From Streptomyces sp. NRRL F-5630 (lineage in GTDB: Bacteria > Actinomycetota > Actinomycetes > Streptomycetales > Streptomycetaceae), in NCBI RefSeq assembly GCF_000719475.1, contig NZ_JOGO01000005.1, positions 1-64,000 of the forward strand: a stretch of 64,000 bases of DNA, in the 5' to 3' direction. Positions within the stretch are counted from its first letter, which is position 1, and each line of letters opens with the position of its first letter. The translations under genes were made by a program, and so were the position numbers. The notes under the pieces are model-generated. The model did no database searches, was not told the DNA's origin, and saw only the letters and a list, made by a program, of their open reading frames with translations. This document shows, one piece after another, positions 24,001-31,076 of the stretch.

Positions 24001-24306
24001 CGGCACCACCCGGGCACCGGTGCGCAGGATGCCGAGCATCACGCAGACCAGTTGCCACGAGCGCGGCAGTGCGACGGCCACGGACTGCCCCGGTACCACG
24101 CCCTCGCGGGCCAGTGCCTCGGCGACGGCAGCCGCCGCGGCGTTCAGCGTCGCGTAGGTCAGGCGTACCTCGCCGTCGACGACCGCGTCCGCGTCCGGAG
24201 TGCGCAGGGCCCGGCGGTGGACGGCGAGGGCGATCCCCGACGCCTCGCCGGGATCGGCGGTGGGGTCGGCGGGGCCGGAGGGGTGTGCGGGCAGGGGCGG
24301 TTCCAT
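15025..24306 (-). CDS. Hybrid NRPS-PKS, A-PCP-C-A-PCP-KS-KR-ACP-TE (detoxin/rimosamide type)
   Basis: 3093 residues. A1 (YTSGTTG at 172) with PCP1 (Ser567) forms a loading module without its own C domain. Next are C (HHIAVDG at 751), A2 (FTSGSSG at 1225), PCP2 (Ser1614), KS (Cys1830, His1966, His2004, all present), KR (GGTGGIG near 2496, Tyr2632), ACP (Ser2775) and TE (GWSFGAR, Ser2918). By hand alignment to PheA the codes are D-A-F-F-V-G-A-T-F-K (A1, aliphatic-like) and D-V-Q-F-V-A-H-V-V-K (A2, proline-type). There is no acyltransferase between KS and KR, so malonyl loading must come in trans. The KR lacks the Asn four residues after Tyr (Ala2636). The product expected is an aliphatic residue-proline-ketide chain. 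The ATG overlaps the upstream NRPS stop (TGATG), so the two are translationally coupled. Confidence 0.9.
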   Translation of the reverse strand: MEPPLPAHPSGPADPTADPGEASGIALAVHRRALRTPDADAVVDGEVRLTYATLNAAAAAVAEALAREGVVPGQSVAVALPRSWQLVCVMLGILRTGARVVPLDVQSPHERLLFILRDSGADVLVHAAPDDGGALARGRTALAVDTLLPTLPDGAATVPEPPAADGVSFLFYTSGTTGRPKGVEVRDAGVMRLARPGYIRVGAGLRYACLANPAFDALSFEVWVPLLTGGVCVVLRDADVQDPERLAAALRRERVDTAFVTTALFNAVVTAVPDCFAAAGQVLVGGEQLNSRVMRRWYRDNADSDTCLYNAYGPTESTTFALCHPIPRDFDGDVVPIGRPLPDTGFVVAVPDERRVAAPGEVAELLLSGAGLASGYRNLPEETERRFVRPAWLDGGRERYYRTGDLVRTDGEGRLEYIGRADRQVKVRGFRIEPGEVERHVLGHPGVRQAHVCTRRDGEGGGNELLAYVVLRHEVPFEEFDAHLAAHLPAYMRPHHIHLVAELPLNANGKVDEAALLRTTGRPWRPGASGAPAATDTERDVLELAERALGTSGLGLGDRWIAAGGDSLKALRFRFAVRQRWGHDLPQETVLHGDLATVVRAVTAAGPPTGDAYPPLTAVGARSAPATSEQQRLWLLHRRAPDSRAYSVHQAFRVDGPVDTARLRRALRALVTRHVALRTGFGHGPRGLEQRVGEPYDPWHEPEPRQAWDEEEAHAFADAFFAEPFDLADPRMLRSCWLPRDGGGTLLLHLHHIAVDGWSLGILLGDLSAAYAEAAGPAAEPSLAQAATPLDFAVWQDTWFATDAYRARRDELLAHYKESEEPQEPLPDHGATPAPRARLRHTRLDPARRAALDRLCAELRLTRFQALLTVFSWSLYGVTGVVRPRVATPVANRPVAELEHSVGMLANTVLLPVTVDPGEDLRAHLLRTGAGTEEVLRHQDVALTDVLTGWEDLGDGTPFDFLFVSENTDFAGLRLPGCSQRPLWWAATEAKCPMTVSVVDHSEGLDLLWEYAEDRFSAEDVEAMAALFESGVDALAADGPSTARELVAPYRRSLPRYGRGPAPRPGFTTVADGFAQQVARAPGATALLTADGRTLTYEALDALAAGLAAELADRYPVPAEGGTCRVALYLEPSTEHVVSLLALARLNITAVPLDPSYPPDVLRRVLERVDPLCVLVAPDAAPAPDTPLPHGVVRHPVVLPDRVPPRPAPRAAGSHDGARPLYTLFTSGSSGVPKGVQISDRTLCDLIRWQSGTGGPAGPAATQQFSMLSFDVSFQEIFGTLCTGGSLQLIRPEWRQDVPALLDRLESAGTERIFMPYVALQLLAEYGVRLEKFPSRLREVVTAGEQPVCTDTLRRWFAGLPGARLFNHYGPTETHVVSALCLEGDPGEWPERPAIGRPVAGADLRVVDAHGDPVPPGCTGELLIGGTMATRCYLNAPASGDPRFTEVPGAGLFYRSGDRAWFDHEGLLHYAGRADQQIKWSGHRLELGAVEAALLRHPLVANAVVALDGDRLTACVQFREETATADELGAHLAASLPSYVRVDRFRALPVLPRTPSGKLDRRAALRAPGEELRRATAARTGLSADEERLVTAFQEVTGAAIGPDQTFFEAGASSLALMRFHLRCTTSLGLRFGVADLFEHVTVRSLARHLAATARPLPAAAPAEENDEDLRPGEPVAVVGMALRVPGAADLAAFWDLVVSGGTGIRRVDAPEGIVGAHSTLDAMLGFDPGHFGISPQEARLMDPQQRHLLMACVQALAHAGIADTSAARVGLVAGAGENTYFQSLLREADPDRLPDDFQLALHHEKDFLATKAAYHLGLTGPTFSAQTACSSSLVAVHLAAGLLRQGEADAMLAAGVLIDPRLTGGYRYRPQHIFSADGDCRPFSDDATGTVGASGVGVVVLKTLRRARRDGDTVYAVLTGSAVNNDGAAKMSYTAPSVAGQREVIRAALARAGRTGADLGYVEAHGTGTRLGDPIEVSALRQAYGVDESGRCALGSVKSQLGHLGAAAGVVGLVRAVLAVHHGAVPPTLNFRAFNPEIGPDPTPFHVPTEAAPWPGGRERVAAVSSFGIGGTNAHVIVEQPTGTGDTAPRDVPGCLVLSASGRDALLADAARIADYLGARPDRFEAVLRHLQAGRPARRLRAAAAVEDVTAAVEWLRAVAAGEVPPGTADPDAAPVPAAGRTARDLAEEWAAGGSVDWGPGPAPAPWDFPPPSFALAEYDFDRAPAPMGAGPRRLPASEWLHQPHWVRSRRAAAPDGTARTGDAPLVVVVAADSTPREAFAPFEAVSSRLVRVHPSTAFARKGPDSFDADPADPASLRLVLDALSEDGTGSVEATVRMEWVHALPLDVTGPVGSDTLVRARHACLDTTAALAQALAGRSVRPRVWWLSYGARPVHGTVDRPELALLGGPVETAAQEAALDGHWLDLPDGDLGRWAAPVAALVAGPQPAGHADEGNPARQLALRQGYWWRQGTTPVAAPPDPAPLIPAGPETVHLVLGGTGGIGRAVAAWLLEHTEGRVLLLSRSPRLPEELDRWADRVGLLAVDLATTPAHEVAAAVAGHAPRLDGVVHAAGLGHGGLLVRRDAAAMRDAAAVREGGALVVEHLIAALRPRFAVYCSSMSALLGGVGQSDYAAGASLLDGFAHHRADETEETVRIGIDWDIWRETGMATRVAHPDSRHRAHLDVGLTTEEGKEVFAHALALQLPQLLVSTTDLAASRAFYAPAAEALPEAPAPRPAPQDGAAERAAALTRVVRDLLGVDELDPDDSLYDLGADSLTLISVISAIEDDYGVECDLASFSHRVSLAEILKQLEASLAPPEPTVAETGEAHSPVVLDIWQEGSEDTVLCLVHPVGGDIQAYRSLVGELGPAPTVCLIADPALRDTGAPAWSLAERARHYDAALRARFGGPGHRVHLAGWSFGARVAMEMAGLAESAGHRVEALHLLDPPPPRTQTPALAWDETYLEAVFAAELSARASLPSGASEPAAAARAYSERLARCCRANLRSLDEHRVRPLASVPTQLWLAEQRTTGLPATGDPREAERQWRACLPPTAVLRTLPTDHYGIVSPPHVHTVAEAIRDALAGPSAASPATPS

Positions 24307-27300
24307 CAGTCCTCCGACGTGCCGTGGGGGGTCGCGAGCGGCGTCCCGGCGCCTCCCGGGCCGGGGGACAGCCGGGCCAGCTCGGCGGCGAGTACGGAGG
24401 CGACCTTTGGCAGTTCGTCGCTCTCCAGCATGTCCCAGTGGCCGCAGGCGACCGGCTCGACGGTGAAGTCGCCTGTGACGCGGTGGCGCCAGAACGCGCG
24501 CAGGCGGCCGGGCGCCTCCTCGTCGTCCTCGTCCCCCACGTCCGTCGCCTGCATCAGCACCACGCGGGCCGGTGACTCGGGTACGGCGTAGGCCGCCGCC
24601 GTCTCACGGTGGTGGTTGTAGACGTTCAGGTACCGGGCCACCTGATCGTCGTCGATGCCCGGGTACATGCCGTTGAAGCGCACCAGCTTCGCCCGGAACT
24701 CCTCCATGCCGACCGGTTCGGCCGCGGCGCGCTCCCGCGCGTCTTCCCCGCCCTCCATGCCGTGGGTGTCGAGCAGGACCACGCTCACTCGCCGTCCGGC
24801 CCCCACCAGCCGACGGCCCATCTCGTACGCGATCAGGCCGCCGTAGGAGAGTCCGCAGAGCACCAGTGCCTCGTCCGGCCGGGGCGCGACGAGCCGCAGG
24901 TACTCCTCGGCCATCTCCTCGACCCCGGCCAGGACGGACTCGCCGGGGTTGATGCCGGGTGCCTGGAGCCCCACCACGCCGACGCTCGCGGGCAGGGCCG
25001 CGGACAGCGGCAGGTAGCAGAAGGCGGTACCGCCGGCGGGATGGACGCAGACCACGCGCTCCCGCCCGTCGCCCGGACGGAACTCCACCAGGCTGCTGAC
25101 GTCGGCGGACGGCGCGGCGCCGTCGCCGTGGCCGCGCACCCGTGCGGCGAGCGCCTCGATGGTGGGATGCAGCATGACCTCCCGGACCGGCAGGGGAACG
25201 TGGAGTTCCTCCTGGACGGCGGCGGCCATCTTGATCGCCGATATCGACGTGCCGCCGAGTGCGAAGAAGTCGTCGCCGATGCCGATGTCCGGCTGCAGCA
25301 GCAGCCGGTGCCAGATCCGGTGCAGCGCCATTTCGACGTGGTCGCGGGGCGCGGCCGTGTTGACCCGTCCGGTCCGGGCGCCCGCCGCGGCGCGCAGCAC
25401 CGCGGGCCGGTCCACCTTGCCGCTGCGGTTCAGCGGCAGCCGCGGGAACTCGGCCACCACCACCGGGATCATGTAGTCGGGCAGGCGGTCCCGGAGGGCC
25501 GCGCGCCACGCGTACGCCGTGCGCGCGGCCTCCTCGTCGCAGCCCACCCCGGCGACGAGGTGCGGGCCGCCGGGCGACTCGCGGTCGGCGAGCACCACGG
25601 CCTCGCGGACGCCGGGAACCGCGAGCAGGGCCGCCTCGACCTCACCGGGTTCGATGCGGAAGCCGCGCAGCTTGAGCTGGTCGTCGCGACGGCCCGCGTA
25701 CTCGGCGTTGCCGTCCGGCAGCCAGCGCGCCAGGTCGCCGGTGCGGTAGACGCGTTCGCCGGGGACGAAGGGATCGGGGAGGAACGCTTCCTCGGTGAGG
25801 TCCGGCCGGTTCAGGTAGCCGCGCGCCAGGCTCGCGCCGCCCAGGTAGACCTCGCCCACGACCCCCACCGGGACCGGGCGCATCCGCGCGTCGAGCAGGT
25901 ACAGGCGGGTGCCGCGCAGCGGCCGTCCGATGGGGCACGGCCGCTCATGGGGCCCGGGATCGGTGTAGGCGGTGGAGTAGAGCGTCGCCTCGGTCGGGCC
26001 GTAGCCGAAGCAGACGCGCAGGCCGGGAAGGCACTCACGCATGCGGTGCAGAGCCCGCTCGGGCAGGGACTCCACCCCGGTGAGGAGCTGGCGCAGGCTC
26101 AGCCCGGCCAGGCGAGCGGCCGGGTCCTCGTCGGCCCACAGGACGTAGGAGGGCGGCAGGAACGCCTGGGTGACCCGGTGCTCGCGCAACCACGCCATGA
26201 GGGCCGCGGGGTCGCCGCGAAGCTCGTCGGGGACGAGATGGAGCACGGCCCCGGTGGTCAGCGGTACGAGCAATTCGTGCACTGACGCGTCGAAACCGAT
26301 GCTGGACCACGCCGAGGCGGCCTCGCCGGGCGCGTCGCCCATGAGGTCGCGCCAGTGGTCGAAGAGATTGACCACACTGCCGTGCGTGACCGCCACGCCC
26401 TTGGGACGGCCGGTCGATCCCGAGGTGTAGATGACGTAGGCGAGCCGGGCGGGGTCCGCGCCCACCTCCGGGGCCTGCTCGTGCGCTCCCTCCGCCTCGA
26501 CCTTCGCCAGGTTCTCCCACGGACGCCGGTCGTCGCCCGGCGTGTCCTCCCCGTCGGTCAGGACCAGGACCGGCGCGGCGTCGTCCACCATGGCGGTGAG
26601 GCGCTCCGGGGGCTGGCCGGGGTCCAGGGGAAGGTAGGCGGCACCGGACTTGAGGATGCCGAGCACGCCCACGACGAGGTCCGCCGTGCGGCCCGCGTGC
26701 AGGCCGACCACGCGATCGGGACCGGCGCCGCGCGCGGTCAGCGCGTGCGCGAGCCGCTTGGCCCGGCGGTCCAGCGTCCGGTAGTCCAGCACCGTGTCCC
26801 CGGCCACCACGGCGGGCTGCCCCGGCCGGGTCCGCACCTGTTCGGCGAACCGCTCCAGCAGGCCCGCCGGTGCCGGTGAGCCCGGCTCACCGGCGGAGGG
26901 TCCCGTGCTGAAGGCGGCGAGGAGCTCGCGCTGTTCGTCTTCGCGCAACAGGCTCAGGTCGGCGATCCGCGCCTCGGGCTGCCGGGTCATCAGGCGCAGC
27001 ACGCGGAGGAACTGGCGCACGTACCGTTCGACGGTCGTCCGGTCGAAGAGCGACACCGCGTAGTCGATCTCGCCGGTGAGCCGTGATCCCTCGTCGGCCA
27101 GCGCCAGGACCATGTCGAACTTCGCCGGAACGTGGGCGGCGTCCTGCCGCAACTCCACGTCCAGGCCGGGGATCTCCAGCTCCTTCTTCATGGAGGGGAC
27201 CCAGGCGAACATGGTCTGGAACAGCGCCGTGTGGGCGGGGCTGCGCGGCGGGTTGACCACTTCCACGACCCGCTCGAACGGCAGGTCGACATGGCGGAGA

Positions 27301-28310
27301 CCGTCCCGGACCCGCTGGTTGACCCGTGCGAGGGCGTCGGCGACACGAGGCGAGCCGGACAGGTCGGCGCGCAGGGCGAGGGTGTTGACGAAGAGGCCGA
27401 TCAGGCCCTCCACGTCACCGCGGCGCCGGTTCGACGTGGGGGCCCCGACAACGATGTCATCTTGCCCCGACAGCAGCGAGAGGAGTACGGACCAGCCGGT
27501 CAGGACGGTGGCGTACAGGGAAACACCGTGCTCGGCGGCGAGAGCGCGCAAAGCCCTCGTCAGGTCCTCGTCGACGGTCACGGTGACCCGGTCGCCGCGG
27601 AAGACCTGCTCGGGCGGGCGGGGCCGGTCGGTGGGCACGGAGAGCACGGCCGGAGCGCCGGCCAGCGCGTCGGCCCAGTACTCCGCGTGCGCGGCGGGGT
27701 CCGCCCCCGACATCCACTCCCACTGCCAGCGGGTGTAGTCGCTGTACTGCCAGGTCAGTTCCGGCAGGGCGGCGTCCCGTCCCTCCTGGAGCGCGGTGTA
27801 CACCTGGCCCAGTTCCCGCAGGAGCAGGGAACGGGACCAGCCGTCGAAGACGATGTGGTGGGCCGTCAGGAGCAGTACGTGGTGATCCGGCCGGAGCGCC
27901 ACCAGGCAGCCGCGCACCATGGATTCCTCGCCCAGCCGGAACGGGGCGCCTTCCACCGCGTGCCGGATGCGGGTGAACCGCTCGGCCGCGTCGGGCAGCC
28001 CCGTCAGGTCCTCGACCGTCACCGGGAACCCGGTCCCGGGCGGGTCGACGACCTGGAGCGCCGAGCCGCCGGAGGGCACCAGCCGGGTGCGCAGCGCCTC
28101 GTGCCGGGCCGCGAGCAGGTGCAGCGCCCGCACGAGCAGATCCCGGTCGAGTGGCCCGCGGATGTCGAAGGGCATCGGCTCGTTGTAGGCGGCGCTGGCG
28201 TCCCCACCCATGCGTGCCATGACCCACAGCCGCTCCTGCGCCAGGGACAGCGGCGCGGGAGACGTCCTTTCGCCGGAAGGTCGGGGAACAGCGATGCGGG
28301 GAAGAGACAC
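24306..28310 (-). CDS. NRPS, C-A-PCP-TE
   Basis: 1334 residues: condensation domain with intact HHIVFDG (His151/152), adenylation domain ([11 protein letters not shown] at 628; provisional code D-A-H-F-L-G-G-L-Y-K, no confident substrate), PCP (GGTSIS, Ser1022) and a thioesterase (CGLSYGG, Ser1155). It is the first gene of the operon. A single C-A-PCP module with its own TE ahead of another TE-ended synthetase suggests that it joins one amino acid to a partner molecule, for example acylating a hydroxyl to make the ester branch seen in detoxins. Start: the open frame extends to 28481, but its added 57 codons are A/T-rich and unlike the gene; GTG 28310 has GAAGG upstream and opens just before the C domain. 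Confidence 0.88.
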   Translation of the reverse strand: MSLPRIAVPRPSGERTSPAPLSLAQERLWVMARMGGDASAAYNEPMPFDIRGPLDRDLLVRALHLLAARHEALRTRLVPSGGSALQVVDPPGTGFPVTVEDLTGLPDAAERFTRIRHAVEGAPFRLGEESMVRGCLVALRPDHHVLLLTAHHIVFDGWSRSLLLRELGQVYTALQEGRDAALPELTWQYSDYTRWQWEWMSGADPAAHAEYWADALAGAPAVLSVPTDRPRPPEQVFRGDRVTVTVDEDLTRALRALAAEHGVSLYATVLTGWSVLLSLLSGQDDIVVGAPTSNRRRGDVEGLIGLFVNTLALRADLSGSPRVADALARVNQRVRDGLRHVDLPFERVVEVVNPPRSPAHTALFQTMFAWVPSMKKELEIPGLDVELRQDAAHVPAKFDMVLALADEGSRLTGEIDYAVSLFDRTTVERYVRQFLRVLRLMTRQPEARIADLSLLREDEQRELLAAFSTGPSAGEPGSPAPAGLLERFAEQVRTRPGQPAVVAGDTVLDYRTLDRRAKRLAHALTARGAGPDRVVGLHAGRTADLVVGVLGILKSGAAYLPLDPGQPPERLTAMVDDAAPVLVLTDGEDTPGDDRRPWENLAKVEAEGAHEQAPEVGADPARLAYVIYTSGSTGRPKGVAVTHGSVVNLFDHWRDLMGDAPGEAASAWSSIGFDASVHELLVPLTTGAVLHLVPDELRGDPAALMAWLREHRVTQAFLPPSYVLWADEDPAARLAGLSLRQLLTGVESLPERALHRMRECLPGLRVCFGYGPTEATLYSTAYTDPGPHERPCPIGRPLRGTRLYLLDARMRPVPVGVVGEVYLGGASLARGYLNRPDLTEEAFLPDPFVPGERVYRTGDLARWLPDGNAEYAGRRDDQLKLRGFRIEPGEVEAALLAVPGVREAVVLADRESPGGPHLVAGVGCDEEAARTAYAWRAALRDRLPDYMIPVVVAEFPRLPLNRSGKVDRPAVLRAAAGARTGRVNTAAPRDHVEMALHRIWHRLLLQPDIGIGDDFFALGGTSISAIKMAAAVQEELHVPLPVREVMLHPTIEALAARVRGHGDGAAPSADVSSLVEFRPGDGRERVVCVHPAGGTAFCYLPLSAALPASVGVVGLQAPGINPGESVLAGVEEMAEEYLRLVAPRPDEALVLCGLSYGGLIAYEMGRRLVGAGRRVSVVLLDTHGMEGGEDARERAAAEPVGMEEFRAKLVRFNGMYPGIDDDQVARYLNVYNHHRETAAAYAVPESPARVVLMQATDVGDEDDEEAPGRLRAFWRHRVTGDFTVEPVACGHWDMLESDELPKVASVLAAELARLSPGPGGAGTPLATPHGTSED

Positions 28311-28505
28311 GGACCACCCTTCACACGAAATAAAAGAGACGGAAACATGCGTCGGCACTTTCGGCGTGAATATCCGCCCCCGCGCAGCCATTTCCTTCCA
28401 CAGCTCCGCACGAGCGCGCCAAAGGTATCCGGGATGCAATTCAGAGGAATAATCAGGGAAGTGTCCGCTTTTTCCGCCCATCGCGGCGGCGATTTATTTC
28501 CGCTG
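28311..28505 (-). other. Long leader of the NRPS operon
   Basis: About 190 transcribed bases between the predicted start point and the GTG, distinctly less G/C-rich than the flanks. An open frame crosses it in phase with the NRPS but with atypical codon use. No known riboswitch or small ORF with a ribosome site was recognised. Confidence 0.45.
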
Positions 28506-28535
28506 ATATTAATTGCGAGTCGATCACCTGGTCAA
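28506..28535 (-). promoter_or_regulatory. Vegetative-type promoter of the NRPS operon
   Basis: On the minus strand, TTGACC and TAATAT are separated by 18 bases, close to the main sigma factor consensus. This is the clearest promoter in the window and should drive the three-gene NRPS/NRPS-PKS/TauD operon. Confidence 0.75.
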
Positions 28536-29102
28536 CAGTGACCCACGCCACACCCCTCCGGCCGACGACCGGCCTCCCGTACGCACACCCGCGCCCACCA
28601 GCGCCTTCGCGCGACTCTCGGCACCCCGATCCGACGCGCCCGCCTCGCCCCGTGCGGGGTCGTGAACTCGACGACCGCCTCCCGTGTTTCGGCCATGGTT
28701 CCGGCCGGGCGACCTCGACCGGCACACGCTTCTTCCCTTCGTCGCCGCCGGCATTGGCGTGGCCCTCGCCCTACAGCGTCAGGACGCCGCTTCCCGCAGG
28801 CACCCGACGTCTTTCACTCGACGGATACCGCAATGAGCCGGATCGTCACGGCGACCCGCCGAGGAGACACCCGTCTCCTCGTACAAGCCTTCATCGCGGC
28901 ATCGAGTCCCTGACAGCTCGCGGCCACGACCGGGCGAACGGCAGCGCGTTGACCGGCCGAGCGAGCGCCTCCCGCCTTTCGGCCCGCGGAGGACACGGTC
29001 CCGAAAGGCGTCCTGTGGTGCGCCCCCCGAGTCGAAGGGCGCCGCTGTCCGGCAGGGCGTCGGTGGTGCGCAGACGTCCCGCGTCTCACCTCGCCGCCGC
29101 GT
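28536..29102. other. Intergenic region, no gene seen
   Basis: About 570 bases between the NRPS operon promoter and the response regulator end. Short open frames here lack ribosome sites and domain resemblance. It may hold control sites for the NRPS operon. Confidence 0.45.
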
Positions 29103-29144
29103 ACCTTCCGTGCGAGGCGTCCCACCTTCCGAGCGAGGCATCCC
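29103..29144. repeat. Two tandem 21-bp repeats
   Basis: Units 29103-29123 and 29124-29144 share the core ACCTTCCG-GCGAGGC-TCCC with two mismatches. They lie ten bases beyond the response regulator stop codon. Confidence 0.6.
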
Positions 29145-29154
29145 CGGAGGGAGT

Positions 29155-29829
29155 TCAGCGCGAGGTGTCGTCCACGGTGACGACGCGGTTCTGGTAGGCC
29201 CATACCGCCGCTTGCAGACGGGACTGCACGCCGAGTTTGGGCAGCAGCCGGGCGAGGTGCGACTTGACGGTGGGGACCTCGACGACGAGCGCTCCGGCGA
29301 TCTGCTCGTTCGACATGCCCTGCGCCAGCAACAGCAGAATGTCCCGCTCGCGGGCGGTGAGCATGTCGATCCCCCGCGCCGCCGTCACGGGGCGCAGCCG
29401 CCGGCGCTCCACGTACTCGGCGACGATGCGGCGCGTGAGAGTACGGTCGAGAGTGCCGTGACCCGCGGCGATGTGCCGGACCGCCCGCAGGATCTCCTCC
29501 GGGTCGGAGTCCTTGAGCAAGAACCCGGCGACCCCCGCTTCCAGCGCCCGGAAGACGTAGTCGTCGATGTCGAAGGTCGTGAGGATCAGCACCGGGATGG
29601 CCGGAGACGCGCCGGGGCCGCAGATGCGGGCCGCGACGTCGATACCGTCCATCTTCGGCATCCGGATGTCCAGACACGCCACGTCCGGCACCAGCTCGGC
29701 CGCCAGGTCGAGGGCCTCCAGGCCGTCCGCGGCGACACCGACGACGTCGATGTCCTCCTCGGCGTTCAGCAGCGCACTCAGGCCGGCGCGGACGAGGGGC
29801 TGGTCGTCGGCGAGGAGTACTCGGATCAT
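29155..29829 (-). CDS. NarL/LuxR-type response regulator
   Basis: A 224-residue two-component regulator. The receiver domain has the acidic pair in LLADDQPLVRAG, the phospho-acceptor Asp54 in CLDIRMPKMDG and the Lys in GFLLKDSDPEE. The C-terminal LuxR helix-turn-helix (LTARERDILLLLAQGMSNEQIAGALVVEVPTVKSHLARLLPKLG) binds DNA. The start ATG overlaps the kinase stop (ATGA), so kinase and regulator are co-translated. It probably controls its own operon through the palindromes upstream of the CPBP gene. Confidence 0.92.
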   Translation of the reverse strand: MIRVLLADDQPLVRAGLSALLNAEEDIDVVGVAADGLEALDLAAELVPDVACLDIRMPKMDGIDVAARICGPGASPAIPVLILTTFDIDDYVFRALEAGVAGFLLKDSDPEEILRAVRHIAAGHGTLDRTLTRRIVAEYVERRRLRPVTAARGIDMLTARERDILLLLAQGMSNEQIAGALVVEVPTVKSHLARLLPKLGVQSRLQAAVWAYQNRVVTVDDTSR

Positions 29830-31076
29830 GCGGACCGCTCCGGGAGGTCGTGGCCGCTTTCGCGGGGGATGCTCATACGGGTTTCCCAGCCGCCGTCGTC
29901 GGCCGGGCCCGCGTCGAAGGACCCGCCGATGAGGGCGGCGCGCTCCCTCATACCGACGATGCCGAAGCCAGTACCTCCGGTAGCGGGACGGGCCCGGGGG
30001 CCGGGCGGTGCGTTGCGGACGGTGAGCCGCAGCCGGTGCGGCTCGCGGTCGTCCACGGTGACGACGCAGTGCGCGCCGGGCGCGTGCTGTGCGGCGTTCG
30101 TGAGGGATTCCTGCACCATGCGGTAGGCGGCGAGCTGACCCAGCGGGCTGACTCCGGCGCCCGGCTCCCGCCGTTCATCGCTCCGCAGGTCGAAGTCGAC
30201 ACGGGCTCCGGTCGCACGGGCCGTCCCGATCAGGCCGGGAAGGGTGGCGAGGGTCTTGACGCCCTCGTCCTCGGAGGCGGCGTCGCGGAGCAGCCCCACC
30301 AGACGGCGCAGGTCCTCCAGGATCGCGTTGCTCTGCTTGCGGATCTCCAACGCCCCGGAGCGGGCTTCGTCCGGTGCCGAGGCCGTCTGCCGCGCGACGG
30401 CCGAGGCCATCAGCGAGATGCCGGACAGGTGGTGGGCGGCGATGTCGTGCAGTTCGCGAGCCATCGCGGCCCGTTCCAGGGCGATCGCCTCACTGATCTT
30501 GGCGTCGCGCTCACGGCTCACCGCCTCCAGCGTCTCCCGCCGCGCCGCGTTCGTCGCGCGCTGCGCGGCGATCACGGAGGCCGGCAGCAGCGGCAGGCCG
30601 ACCACCACGGCCGCCTGGAGCACCGCCTCGAAGACCAGGGTCCACCCCTCGGTGCGACCGTCGGCGCTGCCGTTGACCAGGTGTGCGGCCGCCACCAGTA
30701 CGCCCGCACCCAGAGCCCACCGGCGAACCTCGCGCCAGGCCCCGGTCAGCCCGGCCAAGAACGAGGCCACCAGCACCGGCAACGCGGTGACGGTGAACAG
30801 TCCGCTGGGAAACACGAGCGCCAGGACGAGGGAGAGCCCGGCCACACAGCCCAGCGGAACGGTCGCCCGACGGCGGCCCCACAGGAGAGTCGCCGATTGC
30901 AGGAGGAGCGTCGCAGCCGTCCCCCACCAGGCGCCCGTACCGGGTGCCGCTCCGGCGAGGGACGGGTCGTCAGGCGACAGCAGGGCGATGATCGACAGGA
31001 GAGCCAGCGCGCTCAGCGCGGTCGCCGCAGCGATAGCTGTGGACCGGGACGTGCCAGGTCGCTGGGCGGTTGTCAC
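29826..31076 (-). CDS. Membrane histidine kinase (HisKA_3/NarL-partner type)
   Basis: 416 residues. The N-terminal half has about six hydrophobic segments (ALSALALLSIIALL, LLLQSATLLWG, GLSLVLALVF, LPVLVASFLAGL and others) with little extracellular sequence, so it senses within the membrane. The dimerisation/phospho-acceptor motif is MARELHDIAAHHLSGISLMAS; the ATPase domain has YRMVQESLTNAAQHA and GTGFGIVGMRERAALIGG. The GTG start overlaps the CPBP stop by four bases (GTGA). Its partner is the following response regulator. The signal is unknown; placement with a CPBP protease suggests a membrane or envelope cue. Confidence 0.9.
   Translation of the reverse strand: MTTAQRPGTSRSTAIAAATALSALALLSIIALLSPDDPSLAGAAPGTGAWWGTAATLLLQSATLLWGRRRATVPLGCVAGLSLVLALVFPSGLFTVTALPVLVASFLAGLTGAWREVRRWALGAGVLVAAAHLVNGSADGRTEGWTLVFEAVLQAAVVVGLPLLPASVIAAQRATNAARRETLEAVSRERDAKISEAIALERAAMARELHDIAAHHLSGISLMASAVARQTASAPDEARSGALEIRKQSNAILEDLRRLVGLLRDAASEDEGVKTLATLPGLIGTARATGARVDFDLRSDERREPGAGVSPLGQLAAYRMVQESLTNAAQHAPGAHCVVTVDDREPHRLRLTVRNAPPGPRARPATGGTGFGIVGMRERAALIGGSFDAGPADDGGWETRMSIPRESGHDLPERSA

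Noticed and set aside
28311..28481. 57-codon N-terminal extension of the first NRPS
   Set aside because: Codon use has many A/T third positions, there is no ribosome site at the upstream ATG, and the C domain begins just after GTG 28310.
28537..28697. Small minus-strand open frame beginning MAETREAVVEFTTPHG
   Set aside because: No ribosome site, no conserved feature and it overlaps the NRPS operon promoter region.
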